This document shows positions 4,826-6,042 of a stretch of DNA of 6,042 bases, piece after piece. Source of the stretch: Gammaproteobacteria bacterium (GTDB lineage Bacteria > Pseudomonadota > Gammaproteobacteria > Arenicellales > Poriferihabitantaceae). A model generated the notes under the pieces. The model made no database searches, had not been told where the DNA came from, and saw only the letters and a program-made list of their open reading frames with translations. How positions within the stretch are numbered: the first letter of the stretch is position 1; each line of letters opens with the position of its first letter. A program made the position numbers and the translations under genes. The stretch is from NCBI GenBank assembly GCA_024679435.1, contig JAIBDK010000153.1, positions 1 through 6,042 of the forward strand, in the 5' to 3' direction.

Positions 4826-5761
4826 ATGAGGGTATTCAATTTCAAAGTCGCGTTGGTTATTTTCAGCTGTTTTGTTGGCGGTGTACTTTCCGCAGATAGC
4901 GGTAGTCCTTACCTCTTTGTCCTGGGTGTCGCCCAGGATGCCGGTTACCCCCAAACGGGTTGTTATGAAGAACATTGTTTGCCGGGGTGGCAGGACGCCA
5001 GGCGTAGACGCGGCGCAGTTTCGCTTGGATTGATTGACCCCGCGGCCAACAAAAAATACATATTCGATGCCACACCCGATTTTCCTGCGCAGTTGTACGC
5101 ACTTGAAGTGGAGGCGCCCTCCGAACGTTATGAATTGAACGGAATATTCCTGACCCACGCACACATCGGTCATTACACGGGATTGATGTTCCTCGGGCAT
5201 GAGGCCATGGGTGCATCCGGCGTTCCCGTTTATGCGATGCCGAGGATGAAGGAATACCTGGCTGGCAATGGCCCCTGGAGCCAGTTGGTCAATTACAAAA
5301 ATATCACCCTCAAAGCGCTGCAGAATGAAAAAACCGAGGAACTTGGTTCACTCAGGGTAACGCCATTCCTGGTTCCGCACCGGGATGAGTACTCGGAGAC
5401 CGTGGGTTACCGGATCGATGGCCCGGATAAATCGGCGGTATTTATCCCGGATATCAATAAATGGACGGACTGGCAGACCGAATTATCGGAGTTGGTTAAA
5501 ACCGTCGACTATGCCCTGATAGACGCAACATTCTTTGCGGACGGTGAACTGCCCGGTCGCGATATGTCAAAAATTCCACACCCCTTTGTTGTTGAGAGTA
5601 TGGAGACCCTGGCAGCCTTGCCGGTCGCGGAACGTAACAAGGTATGGTTTATCCACCTGAACCACACGAACCCACTGTTAAATACACAAAGCGAAGAGAG
5701 TAAACTGGTCAGGGAGAAGGGGTTTAATATAGCCGTCGAAGGCATTCGACTTGGTCTCTGA
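4826..5761 (+). CDS. Secreted PqqB-like metallo-beta-lactamase-fold hydrolase with HxHxGH motif
   Basis: The protein has 311 residues. The N-terminus has a basic start and a hydrophobic stretch, with cleavage after about LSA (residues 20-22), so it is probably periplasmic; a longer frame from 4769 would bury this signal. The mature part begins LFVLGVAQDAGYPQTGCYEEHC, like the PqqB branch of the MBL superfamily, with Cys46, His50 and Cys51 as a possible extra zinc site. The core metal motif is THAHIGHYTGL (His111, His113, His116), in which the Asp of the usual HxHxDH is Gly115. Later candidate ligands are His185 (VPHRDE), Asp209 (IPDIN), Asp233 (IDATFF) and His277/His280 (IHLNHTNP). Loss of that Asp usually removes a ligand of the second metal, so a mononuclear site is likely. 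Other PQQ genes are absent here, so a role in PQQ synthesis is not supported. It follows merR by 22 bases and is a likely target of it. Confidence 0.88.
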   Translation: MRVFNFKVALVIFSCFVGGVLSADSGSPYLFVLGVAQDAGYPQTGCYEEHCLPGWQDARRRRGAVSLGLIDPAANKKYIFDATPDFPAQLYALEVEAPSERYELNGIFLTHAHIGHYTGLMFLGHEAMGASGVPVYAMPRMKEYLAGNGPWSQLVNYKNITLKALQNEKTEELGSLRVTPFLVPHRDEYSETVGYRIDGPDKSAVFIPDINKWTDWQTELSELVKTVDYALIDATFFADGELPGRDMSKIPHPFVVESMETLAALPVAERNKVWFIHLNHTNPLLNTQSEESKLVREKGFNIAVEGIRLGL

Positions 5762-5773
5762 GGGCCTGGATGG

Positions 5774-6010
5774 ATGGATCAAAAAGAAATCAACAAGACC
5801 GAGTGGGCAGATCCGGAGAATTGGGGTGGTCCGCGCTGGATTTCCGTTTACTTCAGCAAAAAAGATTCAAGAACCTGGGTGCCGAAGCAGATTCCATGGA
5901 TGGGCTGGACACTAAACCTGGCAAAGTCTTCTGGCGTGATGATGTTTCTTTCTGTCCTGCTCGGCCTGTGCCTGTTGCCAATGTTGGTGCTGATATACAT
6001 AACCCGATGA
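5774..6010 (+). CDS. DUF5808-like protein with one C-terminal membrane helix
   Basis: The protein has 78 residues. The ATG at 5774 has GAGGG at 5760-5764, which overlaps the TGA of the MBL gene, so translation is probably coupled. Residues 11-50 follow the DUF5808 pattern: a WxxPENW start, a VYFSKKDSRTWVPK strand pair and GWTLNLA. In known DUF5808 proteins this short motif-rich domain faces the cytoplasm beside membrane helices; its function is not established. Residues about 53-76 form a single hydrophobic helix ending in ITR, so this is a tail-anchored inner-membrane protein. It sits between the MBL gene and a further gene that begins on its stop codon, so it belongs to the operon. Confidence 0.82.
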   Translation: MDQKEINKTEWADPENWGGPRWISVYFSKKDSRTWVPKQIPWMGWTLNLAKSSGVMMFLSVLLGLCLLPMLVLIYITR

Positions 6011-6042
6011 TCAAGGCTTCCTCCCGTAGTGAGTGGCGTACC
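6007..6042 (+). CDS. Start of a further gene, cut by the right edge
   Basis: An ATG at 6007-6009 overlaps the TGA of the DUF5808-like gene (ATGA). Its frame stays open for all 12 remaining codons (MIKASSRSEWRT). The overlap is the same type as at 1113-1116 and is typical of coupled genes. The fragment is too short to identify a product. Confidence 0.5.
   Translation, partial: MIKASSRSEWRT

Noticed and set aside
1..6042. CRISPR array, tRNA, rRNA or insertion sequence
   Set aside because: I saw no regularly spaced repeats, no cloverleaf-like or rRNA-like sequence, and no transposase in either strand.

Overview
The window is a gene-dense stretch with about twelve coding features, all on the + strand, with mostly short intergenic gaps, ATG starts and Shine-Dalgarno (SD) sequences of the GGAG/AGGAG type. 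The families present suggest a free-living, probably marine or soil, Gammaproteobacterium of moderate GC content: a YgeA/RacX-like racemase, SRPBCC, Spy/CpxP-like, GFA and cupin proteins, a MerR regulator and a secreted PqqB-like metallo-beta-lactamase (MBL)-fold protein. The taxon is an inference; no rRNA or marker gene is present.

Left part (1-1898). A 5'-truncated aspartate/glutamate racemase-family gene runs off the left edge and lacks both catalytic cysteines. It is followed by two small membrane proteins of unknown function whose genes overlap by 4 bases (649-1116 and 1113-1442), then an SRPBCC/AHSA1-like protein (1470-1898).

Middle part (1899-3844). A secreted two-domain protein (1989-2987) joins a Spy/CpxP-like LTxxQ helical domain to a DUF3224 barrel. 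A GFA-family zinc protein follows (3017-3406). Next is a single-domain cupin gene (3475-3844) interrupted by a one-base frameshift. The break lies in a perfect 24-bp inverted repeat with an 11-nt loop (3646-3704), so the gene looks like a pseudogene made by template switching, or else an assembly artefact.

Right part (3845-6042). A 168-bp gap with several dyads and a possible long-spacer promoter precedes a likely operon. Its members are a 60-residue protein (4013-4195), a MerR-family regulator (4267-4803), a secreted MBL-fold hydrolase with an HxHxGH motif (4826-5761), a DUF5808-like protein with a C-terminal membrane anchor (5774-6010), and the first 12 codons of another gene that starts on an ATGA overlap (6007). 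The 60-residue protein is a stand-alone copy of the C-terminal, presumably effector or sensing, domain of the adjacent MerR protein: 25 of 53 positions are identical without a gap. A DNA-binding regulator paired with a free copy of its own non-DNA-binding domain is the best candidate here for an undescribed regulatory arrangement. Its ligand is unknown, and neither protein contains a cysteine.
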